From: Nageia nagi
Taxonomy: Eukaryota > Pinophyta
Direction of reading: 5' to 3'
Length of the DNA stretch: 64,000 nt
NCBI GenBank assembly: GCA_050084985.1
Contig: JBITNC010000001.1
Location: forward strand, 39,432,001-39,496,000
The notes below the pieces were generated by a model. That model was not told the origin of the DNA, did no database searches, and worked only from the letters and a program-made list of their open reading frames with translations. The position numbers were made by a program, and so were the translations under genes. Below are positions 24,290 to 37,699 of the stretch, in pieces. Each line of letters begins with the position of its first letter. Within the stretch, counting starts at the first letter, position 1.

Positions 24290-24830
24290 GATATTTTTGG
24301 TACATGATAGGCTATATAAGATCATCCTAATCACTTGACCCTAATATGGTTTTGGGGCATGATAGAATGTATAAGACAAAATTGAATCTCATGATAATGA
24401 CTTGACAATCAGGGTAGGGCAACATTTAATAGGTGGATAAAAAAACATTGAGATAATAAAATAAACATTTAATCTAATCTGATCTAAGATAAACTAATTT
24501 AAATTCTAAAAGGGAAATGATCTCTACTTTTCCCCAATAGTCAAAGGGTACTATAGTACATGATTGGTTAAGATAAGAGTTAGTTTTAGCACATGATAGG
24601 CTATATAAGGTCATCCCAACAAAACATTATAGTGGAAAAAACATATAATACCATATTAAAACAAATATGATACATAATTCTACTTTTCCCCAACATTTGA
24701 AGGGTGTTAATAACCAATCAATATGAGAGCTAGTTTCGGTGAATGATAGGTTGTATAAGATCATCTTGAACACCATGATAATCCAACAAAGTTTGGTTTT
24801 GGTGTATGATAGGTTGTATAAGACTAAATT
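24290..24830 (-). repeat. Interspersed short repeats in element II 3' region
   Basis: Five diverged copies of TTTTGG.(A/G)CATGATAGG(C/T)T.TATAAGATCATCC (about 24296, 24350, 24593, 24736, 24796), mixed with copies of a CTACTTTTCCCCAA..GT.AAGGG module (about 24525, 24700). The second module recurs at 28521, 28692, 29378 and 29682. Confidence 0.65.
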
Positions 24831-27800
24831 GGATATAATACTTAATAATTAATGATCAAGGGTGATCAAATGGGGATATAGATCATCGAATGATAAAGAT
24901 CATGATAATAGTTGAGATTGATTAGCAGGTAATGACTTAAGACTTGATAAGATGATAGGAAACAAAAGACTATTTAAATTTAAATTCAAAAGGTTGACCA
25001 ATATGCTAACCAACATGATGGTTAGGGATAAAATAACAATGGAAAAATTAAAACATGATGTTATTTTGTAGGAATCTGACTAAGATAGAAAGGTTGTAAA
25101 CTATATGAACACAATCGAATTAGACCATGATCCAAAAAGGTTAAAACTAAGGATGAAAAGGGATTACATTGCTCATGGGGGAAAGAAAAAATGATACTAA
25201 TGATAAATGAAATAGAAAAAATGACATTACAAGATGGATAAATGATCAGATAAAAAAATAGAATAAATAAAATGATAAAATATAAATAAATAATTAGTGA
25301 ATAAAAATTAACACAAACAATGATAAATTCAACCATACTAAGATAAGAATGAAAGAAAGAAAATACATATTTATTAATATTAATAAAAATTCCATCAAAA
25401 TGCTCGAGTGGATAGGAAAATGATGAAGAATAAATACAAATAGGAAAAAATGCCAATAGTGACCAAGATAACAATTCTATTAATATGATTGAGTGGATAG
25501 CTAGACAAAATATGAAGATAAAGATAAAGCTGAAGGCTATGCTAAATCCTTAATGGGATTAGGAGAGATAGAAGTAGAGTTATTAGGTTTAGAGGTAGGA
25601 TAACTTGGTTGGTTAACAATTGAGCTCAATTGATTGAATAGGACCACATGCATGATTGATGAGAAGCAACATAGGATGTCAAAATATGGGTAAAATACCC
25701 ACTAATCATTCTCTTAGGTTAGCTACATATGAAAGGTAGATTCCTAGTGTAGATCATGCCAATAAACTATGTGCATGATAATGAAAGGGTGATAATGCTC
25801 CTTAGGATGAAGCATCAACAGACTAACGAAGTGTAGGAAGTGAAACATGAGCATGTTCCATAAGTAGTAAAGGAAAATCTTCCACATCTAGTTTAGGTGG
25901 AAAATGATGTCTATGATAAGGTGCAAATGATCAACATATATAGCTGATGGATGAAGAGATATGATCTAGCCAAATGTGCATGATGTTCTAATGAAGGGCA
26001 ATTTATAGCAAGGTATAGGCATGCCAAATGACATAGCCATGGATGTGGCTATGAAGAACATCCTAAGGGAGGTTAAGATGAAGACCATGAAAGAGAACTT
26101 TGTTCATGACTACAACAAATCAAGATAGAAAAGGGAATGTTAGAACATGACTAATAGAATAAAAGAGATGACATAGATGAGGGGGAAGAATAGAATATGT
26201 CAGGAAACTATCAAATTTTCCCAAAATAAATTGAAGATGATGATAGGAAAAGTGATGAGAGAAGAACATATAATAAACAAAGCAATTTAGATCATTAATC
26301 ATTAATAAAATGAATAAAGTAGATCAAAAAGTAGTGATGTAAGAGATAAAAGGACTATACACTCAACTATTTGACTAAAGGGTCAACGAAGAAAAAATGC
26401 AATCAACATAAGAATGATACAAAATAAGAAATAAAGATTTTTTATTAAAAATAAATAGTTATTCCCATCAATGAGCTTGAATGGGTGGAAAATACAAAAA
26501 GAAAGGTTCCCATTGATAAGCGTAGTGGGTAGCCATGATGGTGCATCAAACACATAGTCAGTTGAATGAGCATCTGAGTTATATGAGCTAGAGTCATCCA
26601 ATGAATAGATAGAATTCAATGGGTCTAGCTTAAGGTGCCACTGATGTGATAATGGTAGAAAGTAACATAGGAAGGAGAAGTGATGACATAGAATTTGATC
26701 TCGACCATGGTGGATCATGTAGAAGGAATATGAGGATGAACACTAAAGTTAATGCTAATGTATCACCTAGGAAATAGTGAATGGCTCAAAATAATCTTAT
26801 GAATGCAAAGATATTGGACTAGCATAACATAAAAATTACAATAAAAAGTGATTGAAAGGGGTGTACACCATCATACTCCATGTCTAATAGGATGAATTAG
26901 TAGTAATAGGAGTAGGTGAATATGTTCAACATGTTAGAGATAATAGACCATGAGAATCCCTAAGCAATTTTTGGGCTACTCATGAATGAAGGAAAATCTT
27001 TATCATAATAAGGACTTGATAGAAGATGTGACCTAAAGGGTTAAGGCTATGTAGATTTGATGGTACATAAGGACATATTGAAGCTCACTTAGGATAGTGA
27101 GGAAGCAAAAGAAATCCATTATAGGATGAAGAAGGATAAGAATAGGATGATTACCAAAAAGGATAGATATGAAAAGGTTGTGATGAATAAAGAGGTACCA
27201 CATAGGATTATATGCTAGTAGGAAGATGCAAAATGGTCATATGTTAATGATGATGAAAATAATAAATGAAAAAAAAAGAATGGTTGATATGAGATATTCT
27301 CAAAGACATGAATCTCATACTAACATGTGAAGTTGAATTATTATGGTTTGAACAATCAAAAAGAAGGAATAAAGAGACAAGGACAAGGTATGGGGTGAGA
27401 AGGATTGAAGGGATGGATGGTATGTGCATAATGACTAGATAGGTATGTAATGATTAAAATGATAATGGGATGCACAAAGGGTAGGTGAACAAATAAGACA
27501 CAATGATGGATAGATGCATAGCAATACTAGTGAACTTGTGAAATTTAATGAGGGGTGAATGCATGGTGACATTGTGGATAGATGGGATACAGTGAAGGAT
27601 AGATATGTGTTGGCTAAGTGTATGGATGAGATGGACTAATGGTGGATGCACTATGAAATCCTTCCTATTCATCATAACCTTTTTATATGGAACATACATA
27701 TGAGAAGGATGCAAAGGAAAAATTGACTATTCATGGATCCAATGGAGCAATGGTATAACCAAAGCCATAGAGGGATAAGTGATGCTAGAGAGTCTACAAG

Positions 27801-28489
27801 TAGCAGAGGTGACAAAGAAAAGGTTGGAAGCATAGGATATACTCCTATGAATGTATGCAAAGAGATGTAAGGATGGGAAAAAGTAGAGAATATCTACTTG
27901 CACCAAGAACTAGACACAACAAAGAGAGAAGTAGAGATAATGATGCACAAATGTGACATGCTATAGAAAGAGAACATTATATATTTATAGTATTATATGG
28001 ATCTCATGGCTAAGAAAAATGAGCTAACTACAAATAATGAGGTTATATATAGGCAAGCTAAAGAGATAAAAAAGAAGCTAAAGCACAACTTTTGCAACAC
28101 CCACTATAGTATGCATTGAAACAAGGAAAAATAGAAGAGGAGAGCCAATGTATATGAAACATACTTTTACACCACAAAATTTGCATTCCAAGGGCAACAC
28201 TAAATGCCTTGGAAGTGGATGAGGCAACTATGGATTCTATAAAGGACAACCCATAGTTGTAACTAACTCAAGATGAATAAAGCACAAAACAAAATGAAGA
28301 GGGCACAAGACCAAGCACATAATGGATAGGATGCTTGTTAGGATAAACCAATCTATAATGAAAGAAATGATGAATATGGATGAATGAAAAAATTTGCCAT
28401 TATATGATGTAAAATAATGATAATTAATAAAAATATATTTTATTATATAAATGGTTCTATTTTTTATTTTTTAAAACAAAACAAAATAT
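24831..28489 (-). other. Element II long 3' region, no recognised gene
   Basis: Very AT-rich, with stretches of low complexity. Short ORFs on the minus strand (25474-25061, 26718-26383, 27714-27454, 28249-28058) look like composition effects. On the + strand, antisense to the element, about 27840-28100 reads as a Lys/Glu-rich coiled-coil-like segment (HQELDTTKREVEI..., MAKKNELTTNNEV) broken by stops. It may be a relic of an antisense accessory gene; I see no PMD signature here. Confidence 0.4.
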
Positions 28490-30265
28490 GATGCTTAATG
28501 ATATAATGAAGATAAGATGATTTCTACTTTGCCCCAAGAGATGAAGGAAAAGTGATCATAGGTACACAAACCTACTAAGCATATAGCCAACACTCATATA
28601 AAGAGGAAATGATAAAAATAAAAAATGATAAACATGATAAATGAAAAAAATGATAAAAGATAAAAGATAAATGATGAATAATAAAAATGAATTCTACTTT
28701 TCCCTAACAGATGAAGTGAAAGTTACCATAGGCACATATACCTACTAAGCATATAGCTAATGCTCACATAAAAATAACTAATCTAAACAAAATAGGAAGG
28801 TGTGATGGATGAAAAGATAATATGCCTGATCATGTGATTGAAAGGAATAGGAAATGATGATCATGATTGAAGGTTTACAAGGTGTGACATAGAGCAATAA
28901 AATCATTTGAATGAATAACAAATCATTCAAATGACCCTAACTAAAAAATCATCCAAAAAACTAACAAATTATTCAAATGAATTTGACAATGTTTAAATGA
29001 AAAATAAAAAGGAAAATCTATGATTGAAAATCCCCTTTTTAAAAGATCCCACATGCCTTATGTTACACAAAAATGCACAACTCTTATATGAGGAACATGA
29101 ATAATAAAGCATACCTTAAAGGATTTCCAATCATAGATCATGTACTCTTTCATTGAGATAGTGTGAGGCCATAATTGGGGATCCTTTAAGGTTTTGACAA
29201 ACTAGACATAAAAAAAGAGAGTGAAATGAAGCATGGATACAAGGACTCGACTAAGGAAAATACATGACAAAATGAGATAAATAAATAAATACATAAGAGT
29301 GTAATATTTAAATAAAATCACCTATGAAAGAGAAATTAAAAAAATATAATGTCTAATGATACAACTAAAGAAAATGCTTTCTACTTTACCCTAATAGTTA
29401 AAGGGGAAATGACTGAGCATATTCATGGCATGAAAACATATGATGCTCATATAAAAATGATCAAGCTAAACATGATGATGTATGAGTATGTTGATTGGTA
29501 TTCATTAATGTTGAGCTTAAATGATAAATGTCAAAAATGGTGATGTCAAAATATATTTATTACCAATCCACCATGTCAAACCAAAGTGATGTCATCAAGC
29601 ATGATGATTTTAGAATATGTTTATTACCAATCCATCATGTTTGAACTAAAATCACAATGATGTCTAATGAAAACAAATGAATTCTTATTTACCCCAATAA
29701 TGAAGGTTAAATGATCATAGGCTCATAGACCTATCGAGCATAAATCCATAGAATGCAAGCATACAATGCTCATATAAAAATGAATGACTAAGATGAACAT
29801 GAATATGTATGAATATGTTGATTACTAATCATTCATGTTGAGATTAAATGATAAATTTCAAACATGGTGATGTCAAAATATGTTTATTGCCAATCAACCA
29901 TGTTGAACCAAAGTGACATTATTGAGCATGATGATTTCAGAATATGTTTATTGCCAATCCATCATGTCGAACTAAAAATAATCATCTAGTAAACATTTAT
30001 GATGCAAAAAGAATTGGCCATGCATCCAACATGCCTTTGACAAAATAAATGATTTCTTGCTAAAAATTATGAAAATTTAATCAATTTTAAGTTGTCTGAA
30101 GCTTTTCACCTCAAAAAAGAAGGTGTGGTGGATAATCAAACAACATGCCTAACCATTTGACTAAATAGAGTAGGAAATAATGATAATGAATGAAGGTTTA
30201 CAAAGTGCAACATAGACTAATCAAATCATTCAAATGATTGGTAAATTTTTCGAACAACTATGATG
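28490..30265 (-). repeat. Nested tandem duplications in element II 3' region
   Basis: A block ending in a shared GAAGGTTTACAA.GTG.(A/G)ACATAGA sequence and AATCATTCAAATGA palindromes occurs at about 28500-28985 and 29680-30260. Inside, a unit of about 327 bp repeats at about 29346-29670 and 29671-29990. Both copies contain GATGTCAAAATAT.TTTATT.CCAATC and end with ATCATGTTTGAACTAAAA or its variant. Confidence 0.75.
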
Positions 30266-32849
30266 TATGTGCACTGTGAGATAGACTGATTGTATATAGA
30301 CATTTTGACATATGTACATTTTGTGACATGGACTATACAAGATTGACATTATGGTATATGATATATGATGACTCTTATTTTGATATATATTTGTGTACTC
30401 GATGCTATGAATGAATGCTTATATGTTTTTTTTTTTTATATTTTTATGGATGAAAATGATACTATGAATTTATATGATAATATTGGATCTAAATATGTAT
30501 AAAATGAACTTTAAAATGAACCACACATGACCCAAAGATGATCTTAAAATGGACTTAAAGGAACATTTGACATGAACCTAAAAGTTAAAATGGACTTGCA
30601 TGCTTAACCACATCACATGGTAATGAACTCATATGACTAAACACAAAAGAATAAAGATAATGATAAACACAAGAATGATCATTAATAAACAATCACAAAA
30701 TATGAATAATGAACAAATGTTAAGACAATAAACAAATACTCAAAATGACAATAAATAAGATGAATTTATAGTCACCAACAAAGACATAAAAAGATGTAAA
30801 ATGGACACTAGCATGATGTAAAATGACATAAAACAACACAAGAAATGACTCAAGAAATATAAAAATCAAGGAAAATAAGCCAAAATGTTATCAAAATACT
30901 ACCAAAATTATGCCATATTGGCACATAAAATGAGATAAAAGTGAGTTGAAAAGACTCCCATGATATACTTGATTGATACTGATCATGATAAACATAACAA
31001 CAAACATAGTCATGACATTGCTAAAATGTAACTTAGTCAAAATTGAAACAAAGCATAAATGACACTTTTGTAAAAGTGGAAAATTGTGAAATTTGGAGAA
31101 CCATAGAAGATGATCATGTTGATGATTTAATGAACTATCTATATGATATGATATACAATTGTTTGATCTAAATGTAGGATCAAATAGTTCAAAAAATGGA
31201 GGTCATTTTCCCTATTTTAAAGACCAAAAACAAAAGGCTACTTGGACTAGGGTGACAACCGTTTAGTGTTCACTAAAAGTGGATAGTTACAAGTAGGCCC
31301 CAAAATGACTCACAATAGGTGATAAAATAATGAAATTAGGCTATGCATTTTGGCATTTTGATTGCATTTACATTATTAGAGGTGTATAAAAATACATTTT
31401 TAAATATGGACATTGTTTGACATACCAAAAGGAAAAATCAAATAGCCAATTTTCACAAGGGGTGAATTTCAAGACCTTCATCCCTAAAGCCAAATGGAAG
31501 ATGAAATGGTTGTGAAACAACTTGAAATGATATTAATAAAATATGATAAGGCCCAATGAGGTAAAATATAAAAATTTACAAATCAAGATGACAATGTGAC
31601 TTAGGTCGACATGTTAGGGTGACCATACACACAAGCATGAAGAGAATACTTCGAACTAAAAAAAAACAAGTGAGACATGCTTGAAATAAGATGAAATTTA
31701 CTTCTTGATGATACCAATATGAAAATTAAGTGAAAAAAACTAACTATTTGTCAAATCATCAACATTATATAGGTTACAAAAGATAAACAAAACCAAATTT
31801 TGATAAAATAACCAATGACCAAATATGATGAAAATGAACAAAATGTAATGAAAGCATAAACAATCATGAACATTATATCAAAATGACTATAAAAGAGATT
31901 AAAAATGACATAAATAAGCTAAGTAAAGGATCATATCCATGAATTGACATGCATTCATTGGTATCACCATTCATAACAAGTTTGTATGGTATTTCCCTCA
32001 GAAACCATGGTAGTCTATAACCTATGATCAATCCAATGAAAATGATTTTTGTAAAGCTTGATATTGTGACTGAGACCCAAGTGGCTGCATCCTTATTGGG
32101 AGTTCATGGATCATGTATGGTGATAAGTGATGTAGATGGACAAGTGAAAATGTCAAGCATAAGGTCATTGCATATACATAAGACAAAGCAAATTAACATT
32201 ACAAATGCGAGAATAAAGAGAATGACACAAGATACATACAAATAAAATCCAACGACTTGACTCAATTGACTTATTTTGATTTGGTTTAGTTTGGTTTGTG
32301 GTTGACTTCCACACATGTCTAGGAATATTCTTACTTTATCGCAAATCAAAGATAATTTCCAACAACCCTGAATTTGATGAGGACTAAGAGCAAAGCAACA
32401 AAATGATAAGTGAAAGATGATGAAAAAGGATAGAAATGACACGATGATATAAGGACTAACACATGATGGGAATATGAGTGATTGGTGGCCTTTTTCCACT
32501 TGAAAAAGTGGGATGACACTAAAAATGGAGAATTAACTAAGTATCAACTCCCAATGACATGATCAAAAAGATAATAACACGATGAGGTAAAAGATATGAT
32601 ACACATGCCTAAGCTCAAGGAAATGGATACACTTAAGAAATTCCTTGAAAATTAGGATAGATAAATGAGTGACTAGATCAAGATAATATGCTATGAAAAA
32701 TAAAGCCAAGATGATAAGATATGATGCAAGCATAACTGAACTGAGTAAAAAAACCAAATACTAACATACATGATGACAAACAAAGATAAATAAGGTAAAT
32801 CAAGTTAAATGTAGAATGGAAAAATATGGAGGATGTTAATGGGCTTAGT
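30266..32849 (-). other. Element II 3' region, inner part
   Basis: Noncoding AT-rich DNA between integrase and the duplicated blocks. A T13 run lies at about 30428-30440. Short ORFs at 32024-32245 (+) and 32499-32104 (-) have no recognisable content. Confidence 0.5.
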
Positions 32850-33745
32850 TTCTCCATGACCCTCTAGTTATGCCAAATGATAAGCACCTATTCCAAATTT
32901 TTTCTTGACTATGTAAGGTCCCAACTAGTTTGGCATAAACTTATCTCATAGAGGCCTTTGAAGATGTGACTACTACTAATTTTCGTTAATTACTAGGTTA
33001 CCAACTTCAAATTCTTAAGGTCAAACATTTTTTTATACATTTTCTTCAACCACTCTTGATAAACCTTATGATGTTGGATATCATTAACTCTTTATTCATC
33101 AAGGAGGGTTAACTGGTCTAACTAAGCTTGCTTGGCTTCCTCATATGGAATGAGACCTTGTAACTAAACTTTGAGAGATGGGATTTCTAGCTCAAGGGGC
33201 ATGATAGCTTTGGCTTAATAGACCAAGGAGTAAGGAGTGGTTACCAATGAGTAAGAAGTAGTTCCCATTATTTGATATGATTGTATGCATGATGCCAAAG
33301 TGAAAAATGATGTGAGTATGAATAAAGTTATTAATCTTAGGACTAGTTGTAGATATAAGTGGCTCCATCTTAACCCACTTGGTAAAGTATTATGTCATGG
33401 TTATTATGAACTTATGTATACTTGAAGATGGAGGCACAAACTAACCTATGAGATCAAAACCCCACTAAGAAAATGGCCATATATATTGAATGGGATTAAG
33501 TGCTTGAGTCAAAAGATGCTACAAGTAAGAATGTTCTTGACACTTAACACATTTTTTGACATAATCTTGATAATCCTTTTTCATAGTTGGCCAATAATAT
33601 CCCATCCTAAGGATGTGTTTGGCAATGGTTGTTCCATTAAAATGTCCACCATGGATACCATCATGATAGGTCTAAATAAGAATATGTTCATCACAAAGCT
33701 CTAAACATTGGAGAAGGATACCATCATATGACTACTTATAGATGA
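32850..33745 (-). pseudogene. Ty3/gypsy integrase (element II)
   Basis: Minus strand. The zinc finger is complete in outline: HDGIHGGHF (about 33655-33630), YYWPTM, then KCVKCQEHS (about 33550-33520). The core begins WPFS..GFDLIG (about 33475-33430), and TKWVKMEP follows. The second and third acid blocks fall in a shortened stretch, so part of the core seems deleted. The tail near 32945-32870 has FKGLYEI followed by a SWDLT..K..LE-like relic of the GPY/F domain. The region is about 0.9 kb against 1.1-1.3 kb in intact relatives. Confidence 0.8.
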
Positions 33746-34069
33746 TATCTCCTAATATGGCATATTGAGAGGATTTTTGCTTGAATGTCCTCTTCTCATT
33801 ACCCAATAAATTAGGAGGTGTGACATTCCATTTAAGATAGTCATGCAATTGCTTATACCATAAGTCATGATGCTCTATAGTGTTCTCATTGAATGAAACT
33901 AAAGTTGAATCATGGGGCAAAGATGACTTCAAGGTAGACTCTTTCAAAGTCACAATCTTAACATGTTGAATACGATTATGAGGATTAGAAGGTATGAGTG
34001 ATCCTAAGGATGCCATAGTGTTTGAAAATTGATTATATGATCTTAGAGTAGCTTCAATATTATAGACTT

Positions 34070-34385
34070 TAAATAACTTTAATAACTTCAGTACCAAGCC
34101 TCTTTAATTCTTCACAAGCTCATTATGACATTTGTAAGTGCTTAGGATTTGATTAACTACCAACTGAGAATCATTATAGATAAGCAACCTTTTGAATTTG
34201 AGTTCTAGAGCTACCTTAAGACCCAAGATAAGTGCCTCATACTCTATATTGTATTTATGCACTAGAAGTCTAACTTGAAGGAATACAGTATGGGTGTACC
34301 CTAAGGAGTAAAAAAGATAATTCCATCCCCTCCCCCTTGTTCACACTTTGAGCCATCAAAGTACATAGTAATATCATAAACTTCT
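34070..34385 (-). pseudogene. archaeal-type RNase H (element II)
   Basis: Minus strand, between gypsy RNase H and integrase. Starts [16 protein letters not shown] (about 34370-34320); after a frame change the [22 protein letters not shown] blocks follow (about 34240-34140). The first Asp and the DS pair are preserved. The placement is the normal Tat order. An open stretch 34097-33732 downstream is the linker before integrase. Confidence 0.78.
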
Positions 34386-34439
34386 TGAGTATCAACTATT
34401 TTTTCAATCTTATCTACTTTAAAAACATCCTCATCAAGG

Positions 34440-34930
34440 AAGAGTGATCTCAAAAGGAGTATTTGTCTATATAGGAGCCTTTACTAGCTGATCAGCTATG
34501 ATTTGACCTTTAATGGAATTTTGAATAATGAATATGAGATCAAATTTAGATAAGAAAATAATCCATTTAGTCATGTATGTATTATGATATGTTTTATTCA
34601 TCATGTACTTCAAGTGATTAGCCTTAGAAATGACATAGGTGGTATGATTCAACATGTAATGCCTCAACTTCTTAACAACAAAGACAAGGGCAAGACAAAC
34701 CTTCTCAATGTAGACATACTTAAGCTCATAATCAATAAGTGTACACCTAAGATAATATATGGATTGCTCCTTTTTTTATCATTTTTCTATGCAAGCATGA
34801 ACCCTAAAGCAAAATCAATGGCTTGAAGATATAAGTGAAAGAGGACATCATCTTTGGGTGGAATGAGAACTAGTGGATGAAGTAAATATTGTTTGATGTC
34901 ATTAAAAACCTTTTAAAATTCCCCATTCTA
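34440..34930 (-). pseudogene. gypsy-type RNase H (element II)
   Basis: Minus strand. The open stretch 34667-34467 carries RHYMLNHTTYVISKANHLKYM, then KWIIFLSKFDLIFI and the family ending IKGQIIADQLV. The N-terminal part with the first acids (34930-34700) is broken by stops. It follows RT immediately. Confidence 0.8.
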
Positions 34931-35039
34931 ATCAAAATTTACCCCCTTATTAAGGAGTACATTAAATGGATGACACTTATCATATAGTTGAGCTATAAAC
35001 CTTATGATAGCCTAAATTTTTTCTTGAAGACTCATCAAG

Positions 35040-35990
35040 GTCTTGATGTCATTTGGTGGAAGCATACCAATGATAGTTGTATCTTTCTTATGGTTAACTT
35101 CTATACCTTTTCCTAAAATAATGAATCCTAGCAATTTGCCTGATGTGATGCTAAAAAAACATTTTCTAAGATTCAATATGATATTATATTTAAATAACCT
35201 TTAGAAAACCTTCTCTAAAACATCCCAATGTTGATCTTTTTATCTAGACTTAGCCAATAGATCATCCACATAGTACTCAATGATATCATGCATCATGTCA
35301 TGAAAAACATAGGTCATGGCTATCTAATAGGTGGCATTGATATTTTTGAGTCCAAAAGGTATGACTTTATAGTAGTAAGTCCCCCAAGGAGTTGTTAAAG
35401 TAGTCTTATGTTGATCAAATGGAGTGACACAAATATGATTATAGCTAGAGAAGTTGTCCATGAGGGATAACATTTCATAACCTACTATATTGTTAACTAG
35501 TGTGTCTATGTTGGGTAGTGGAAAGTCTTATTTCATACAAGCTACATTAAGATCCCTAAATTTTGTACAAACTCTAAGGTGAACATTAGGTTTTCCAATA
35601 GGTACCATGTTAGAGACCCATTTAGGATAGTCAAAAGAATAGATAAACTTGGCATCTAGCAATTTCTAAATTTCCTCCTTAACCTGAATTGACTTTGTAG
35701 GATCAAAACTTCTAGGATTTTGCTTGATAAGGTTAGTGCTTGGTAGTGTAATAATGTTGTGGAATATGACAATGGGATCCATGCTTGACATGTCCTTATA
35801 ACTATAAGCAAATATCTCAACATACTTCTTTAGTAAATTTGTAGCTATTTCTCTCTCTGATTCATTCAATATATCCCCCAAGTAGACTATCTTAGGGTTC
35901 ATAGGATCATTGCTAATGTTGAATTCAACTAACATTTCAATGTGCATATGGGACCCATCCTTTAACTACTTAAAAATTAATATTTATGAC
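35040..35990 (-). pseudogene. Ty3/gypsy reverse transcriptase (element II)
   Basis: Minus strand. The open stretch 35947-35666 is the leader into RT (IVYLGDILNESEREI, FAYSYKDM, DPIVIFHNI). Then RT blocks read FIYSFDYPKWVSNMVPIGKPN, KFRDLNVA, FPLPNIDTLV, LMDNFSSYNHI, TPWGTYYYKVIPFGLKN and the catalytic YVDD at 35272-35261. A stop replaces the residue after CMK and another lies in the ATY.IAM block. It is better kept than the element's other domains. Confidence 0.9.
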
Positions 35991-37329
35991 AAATCATACT
36001 CATCTATACTATTGATGAAAGAAGCTAAGTTAAATGATTTGGCTTCATCAAAGCAATATAAAGGAAAAGAGGCATCACACAAACCAAAATATATATTTGA
36101 TAAAGATGAAGAGAGATCAATGGAAAAATGAATGAGAAAATTATATAATTCACAATCTAAAAGAGGGACAAAAGGAGTTAAACCATCAACAAAAACCATC
36201 AAAACATAAAAGGCAAACTTGCATGAAGATTTATGGAAGAAATTGTCAAGGATGGAATACTCAAAAGCATGAGGACTAGATGGACCAAAATATAATTAGA
36301 TATCATGTTCATCATCATGTTCCACCTTATCTACTAGAATATTAAGGTTGGAAAATTGTTCTTCCTTAGATTTAAGTTTAGGGCCATGAAACCCTAGATC
36401 ATGTTTATCTTAGTTAGATTAAAATGGAATAAAAAAATCATGAATTAGTTCTTATTAATATTTTCCTAGACCATACCCTTACCACTTCCATTTGGAGAAG
36501 AGTTTACATACCAATGTAGGGTAATAAATATATTATATTTTAGCACAAGACTTATATTTAATATGATGCTCAATAGGAATGTCCTAGGTGAATCAATACC
36601 TACATAAACAAAGAATGATTAATTTGGATGTGAGCCTAGCAGGAAAAGAGAACTGAGGATAAGAGATGATTCTAAAGGTTTTCCCAAGTCTTTCATAGAA
36701 GGAATATGAAAAATAATATTATCTATACAATATTCCCCCTTACCAAGACATTCATACTTAATAACATTGGAAGATGGTGACATGACTAAGTTGAAAGGAT
36801 GTTGTTCAAGAGGATCAAGACCAACCTGAGATGAAGAGGACTTATATTCCTAAGAAATATCAGAATATAGATAAGAGGAAGACACATGAAAGTAACCAAG
36901 TGGAGTAACTCTATTATATGATGGTTGATTGTTGCTAGGGATAGGTGCAAACTAGATTTGATCACTAGAAGAAGGCTGCATAGAATAGTTAAGTGACTTA
37001 CTTGCATGATGTATGAAGGGATCAATGATTGAGGGTGATGGGAAAGATTGATGGGAAGATGAAGCCAATTGGATGGAAGATAAATATATAGATGATAGTT
37101 CTTATGAATGGTATGAATTCACACTAGGATGCTTAGTCACAAGAAGGGTGATGGCAAGAGATGTCCCCATGGCATTTGAGGTGACTCAAGGGAAAATATA
37201 GAGTTGGATTGACTAAAGGGTTTAGGATTATCTATAATGCAATGGACCTTTCTATTATGTAAGTATTTAAAACATATGTGTAAAGTAGATGGAATTGACT
37301 CCATATCTTCTATTAATGGTCAACCTAAA
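35991..37329 (-). other. PR-RT linker of element II
   Basis: The stretch between the protease and RT relics; no domain recognised. Many stops. Confidence 0.55.
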
Positions 37330-37620
37330 AACAAATTATACTACATTTTAGCTTTGACCACATGATAAGTGGTTGCTATTTCTCCTACTTCAACCTTGAT
37401 TGGAAGAATTAATATGCCCATAATTGTAGCCAAAGTGTTATTGAAGGCCCTAATATTGAGAATAGGAGCATTCAAATACCTGATAGGAACTTTAAGTTTC
37501 TTAAGTACCATAGAAGATATAACATTAATTGTAAACTCATTGTCTATCAACAGTCTCTTTGTCGGATGAGAATCTACATAGGAAATAATATACAAAGTAG
37601 GATGTCATGATCTATCAAAG
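37330..37620 (-). pseudogene. Retroviral-type aspartic protease (element II)
   Basis: Processes the Gag-Pol polyprotein. The minus-strand open stretch 37595-37341 reads RLLIDNEFTINVISSMVLKKL, aligning with the LIDNGSAIN active-site segment of plant gypsy proteases. The Gly after Asp-Asn is replaced by Glu, which would disable it. It lies between gag and RT as expected. Confidence 0.75.
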
Positions 37621-37699
37621 TGAAATTGCTGAATTTTAGCCTAAAAAAGGTGATGCCAAGTATAGTGGTACTCTGAATGACCCCTATGAAAGCTCTAAA

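Noticed and set aside
25061-28249. Series of hydrophobic minus-strand ORFs that could look like membrane proteins
   Set aside because: AT-rich low-complexity DNA gives Phe/Ile/Leu/Ser-rich frames; no shared domain, and neighbouring ORFs do not join.
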